Below, one piece after another: positions 61,412 through 64,000 of a stretch of DNA of 64,000 bases. The stretch is taken from contig WBMV01004160.1 of the NCBI GenBank assembly GCA_013396655.1, forward strand, positions 124,001-188,000, written 5' to 3'. The notes under the pieces were generated by a model. It ran no database searches, was not told where the DNA came from, and saw only the letters and a program-made list of their open reading frames with translations. The position numbers were made by a program, and so were the translations under genes. Within the stretch, counting starts at the first letter, position 1. Each line of letters opens with the position of its first letter. Source of the stretch: Campylorhamphus procurvoides (lineage: Eukaryota > Chordata > Aves > Passeriformes > Dendrocolaptidae).

Positions 61412-64000
61412 CGAACTATTAGGTAAACTGTCTTGTTCAGAACTGCACTTTCTTCTCTATTACACTCTAAAGAATAAAGTGATTCCTAGCACAAATGTTG
61501 CAGGCCTCTGACTCAGCAATGCCCACCTGGACAAGCACTTTCTCTGTATTGTGTAGAGTGATTCTGTCCTTGTTGATGACTGGGCTTTGATTTCCAGGAT
61601 ACCAAAAGCAAGAGATAAAAAAATTATGATCCAGAAAAGTGGTATGTTGCTGCTCTGACAGATTTCTAATAGCTGCTGTATGGGTAGACGTGGAAAGTTA
61701 CTCTGTGATGTAGTATCTCACTCCCAATCACTCCAGACACAGTTCAGTCTTTAGTTACTTGTCCACATCCAGTGTTAACCACAGATATTTATTTTGCTTA
61801 TTTAGTGCTCAGGACAAGTCAAATCTGCTGAAGAACTTTGGAATAAAGGATGAGGAAGGATATAAGATGTTACTCATTTTGTGTGTATCCAGCACAAGGT
61901 TCAAGGCCTGAGCTGCATGTACTCACTGCAGTGAGGGGTGCTGTGTGCTCACACAAATACTACACATCACTAAGTACTTGACCAGTCTGGTGCACACCAC
62001 TCACACTGAAGTACTGGGAAGATTTCAGTCTGAGATCCTGAAATATTCAGCTTACAGTTTTGAACCAAAGTCTGGCTGAAAATTCATTTATAGTATATTT
62101 GCTATAAACAATCACTTAACCCTTAACACGGTTTTTAGACAACACTCAGGGCAGGATTCAACATCTCACTGAATAAGGCAGCTAACTTTAGTCAACTGCA
62201 TGAAGTAAGTGTCAAAGCTCCCCTTACAACTGAAGAGTATTTGCCCAGCAGTATAGAGAACAATCCAGCTGACCAATGACAGACATGACTTAGGTTGTTC
62301 ATCTTGTTCATACAGGCATTAATTGTCATGTGAAATTCTCTGCTTCACCCAAGTGCCTCAGGATGAACACCTATGACTCACATGTCCAGGATATTTGAAG
62401 GAACTGCTAGAGAGCTGTTGGGATAAGGGACTTTAGGTGGCCTCAAATCTGTATGGTTAGACAATCAAGCTGAATTCTGTCTATCTACTTTAGAATGAGG
62501 TAAATTCCTGCAATCGGTCAACTCTATTAAACAAATCTCCAGTGGCAAGAGTGAGACCTTCAATACACTTATCTTTAGAAACTTGCAGTTTGATGTCTTT
62601 AACTGTGAGCTGAATCCATTTGTGGCCATGTGTTCTCATGCAGTAACTCAGCTATTTCTGTTCTTAGTTATTTTATACTACATCTTAAAAATTAAGATAA
62701 TGCCTCTCCTTTACTTCTGAGGACCATTGTGAAAATGAAGAACAGTCAGATGCTATAGGGAAGCACATTGTATCAGAGTACAAAAAGGAAATTAATAATT
62801 ATCTCTTCGGCACAGGTTTTAATATATATGGGGAATGACACAATAGAAGAAGTAATAAAACACTTTTCTTCATGAGTTGAATAAGACAGCGACAGTATCA
62901 AAAAAGAAGTATATGATCAGATAGTTAATGGTTTGGTCACAGTTTGTGAATACCAGAGACAGACTCTGCAGGCAGCCTTCATTGTGGCATATCCTAATTC
63001 TGAGCCTTGCTTTTCATCCTTAGTAACATTTTAACTGTACTTTGCATATTTTATGTAGAGAACATTTGTGGCCACATAAAACCTCCTTTACTTCCCTGTT
63101 TTCCTCTCACAAAAATCTGTGCTAGTAGGTTTTCATAATGTTTTTATTCCTTAATCTACTACTAAGGTCAACAAACTGAAAATTTAGTTTATATCCACTT
63201 TTTTTTTTTTAACAATATTCATCTGGAATGAAAAATACATTATCTTCCTCATCTCCTGTTACTATCTGACATGAACATGAAAATTAATCTGAAAGTCCAA
63301 TGCAGGCATTACAAATTGTTTTTTTCTTCCTGAAAATTTTAGAATATAAACCACATAATTTCTCAATAGGAAATATGGTGATAATTGTCTTGGATTCTTG
63401 AGATAATGTCTTGTTTTATTAATTAAGGGAAGAATTTCCATACAAATATTGTAATGTACTAGAAAATACATCAGAATCTAGATGCATACATTAATTTATC
63501 CACTTGGATAAATTTGGGTATGAGGAGATACAGAAGAAATTCAAGAATATAAAACCAAAATTGAACAATTAAAATCTTGTACTTTTCCCCCAGCTTCAAT
63601 AAAATGAGGAAGAAAGGTTAAAGGTAGATAAAAAAATAAAAATGCCTACATGCCTCCTGCTGAAATGCAGATCAGACATGAAAGTAACTCATATTTCAAC
63701 AGGGATTAAGAATCATCTGAAAGGTTTTTGAAGAGGCTTAGAGAATATTCAAGATGTAATGACTCAGACTTGGAAGTGAGTCTTGATGGTGTCCAGATCT
63801 GGGAATGCAACTGATTGCCTTACCTAAGGCTCCTTTGGCAGCTTTCCCTGTTGAAGGGAGGCTGCCATCTAATATACATAAGACAATTTGTGGCTAACAA
63901 TTTTGCTATTTGTTACCAGTTACCTGCGTCCTGCATTAAATCCCAAACAGAAATGTTTCTGAAGAATGTTCAATGTAATGTGATGCCAGATACATTTTAG
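61412..64000. other. Non-coding stretch, nothing recognised
   Basis: Upstream of the gypsy Gag remnant no LTR or convincing primer-binding site was found. The rest is AT-rich with frames at or below 69 codons and a T run at about 63,200. No CR1 tail is visible. Confidence 0.5.

Noticed and set aside
61597..61604. TGGTATCC on the minus strand as a possible retroelement primer-binding site
   Set aside because: Only about eight bases match the usual TGGTA-type start, and no LTR end is visible next to it.

Overview
This is a vertebrate, almost certainly avian, non-coding window. It is AT-rich, has no CpG island and few interspersed repeats. The recognisable repeats are CR1 LINE 3' ends with the bird-type tail (…GATGATCTCCAGAGGTC… / …TGTGATTCTG) and one solo LTR whose TATA/poly(A) layout resembles avian alpharetroviruses. 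No functional protein-coding gene, tRNA, rRNA or CRISPR array could be supported. The open frames are all short (longest uninterrupted about 150 codons) and look like chance frames in AT-rich DNA. The window reads as intergenic, or as the inside of a very long intron. The species and the neighbouring genes cannot be told from the sequence.

Layout. 1-10 kb: AT-rich DNA with a candidate poly(A)-tailed retrocopy (about 1.26-1.73 kb), a 31-bp tandem duplication (4.47 kb), an A/C-rich tract (4.64 kb) and two stretches that look like conserved non-coding elements (6.3 and 8.2 kb). 10.0-10.4 kb: solo LTR. 12-15 kb: candidate conserved element, a (CCAT)17 microsatellite, and a CR1 copy that joins an ORF2 piece directly to the 3' end. 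15-33 kb: mostly unremarkable, with microsatellites, two candidate conserved elements and a GC-richer patch at 31.7-32.1 kb. 33.3 kb: CR1 3' fragment beside a G/T-rich tract. 35-40 kb: a 13-bp-arm hairpin, a GC-richer patch with two E-boxes, and a homeodomain-site-rich candidate element at 39.4 kb. 40-50 kb: no recognised element except simple repeats. 50.3-52.5 kb: three CR1 tails, one reversed and capped by a (GATGGC)n microsatellite. 56.2-57.1 kb: two candidate conserved elements. 58,480-58,991: a 512-bp run of N. 60.4-61.4 kb, minus strand: a decayed Ty3/gypsy-type Gag (capsid region).

The gypsy Gag fossil is the most notable item. Three reading frames of the minus strand line up end to end with the capsid region of gypsy (K02A2.6-like) Gag proteins, broken by two frame changes and two stop codons. 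Such elements are old and rare in bird genomes. No genes here work together; any function would be in regulatory elements, whose conservation has to be tested by alignment.
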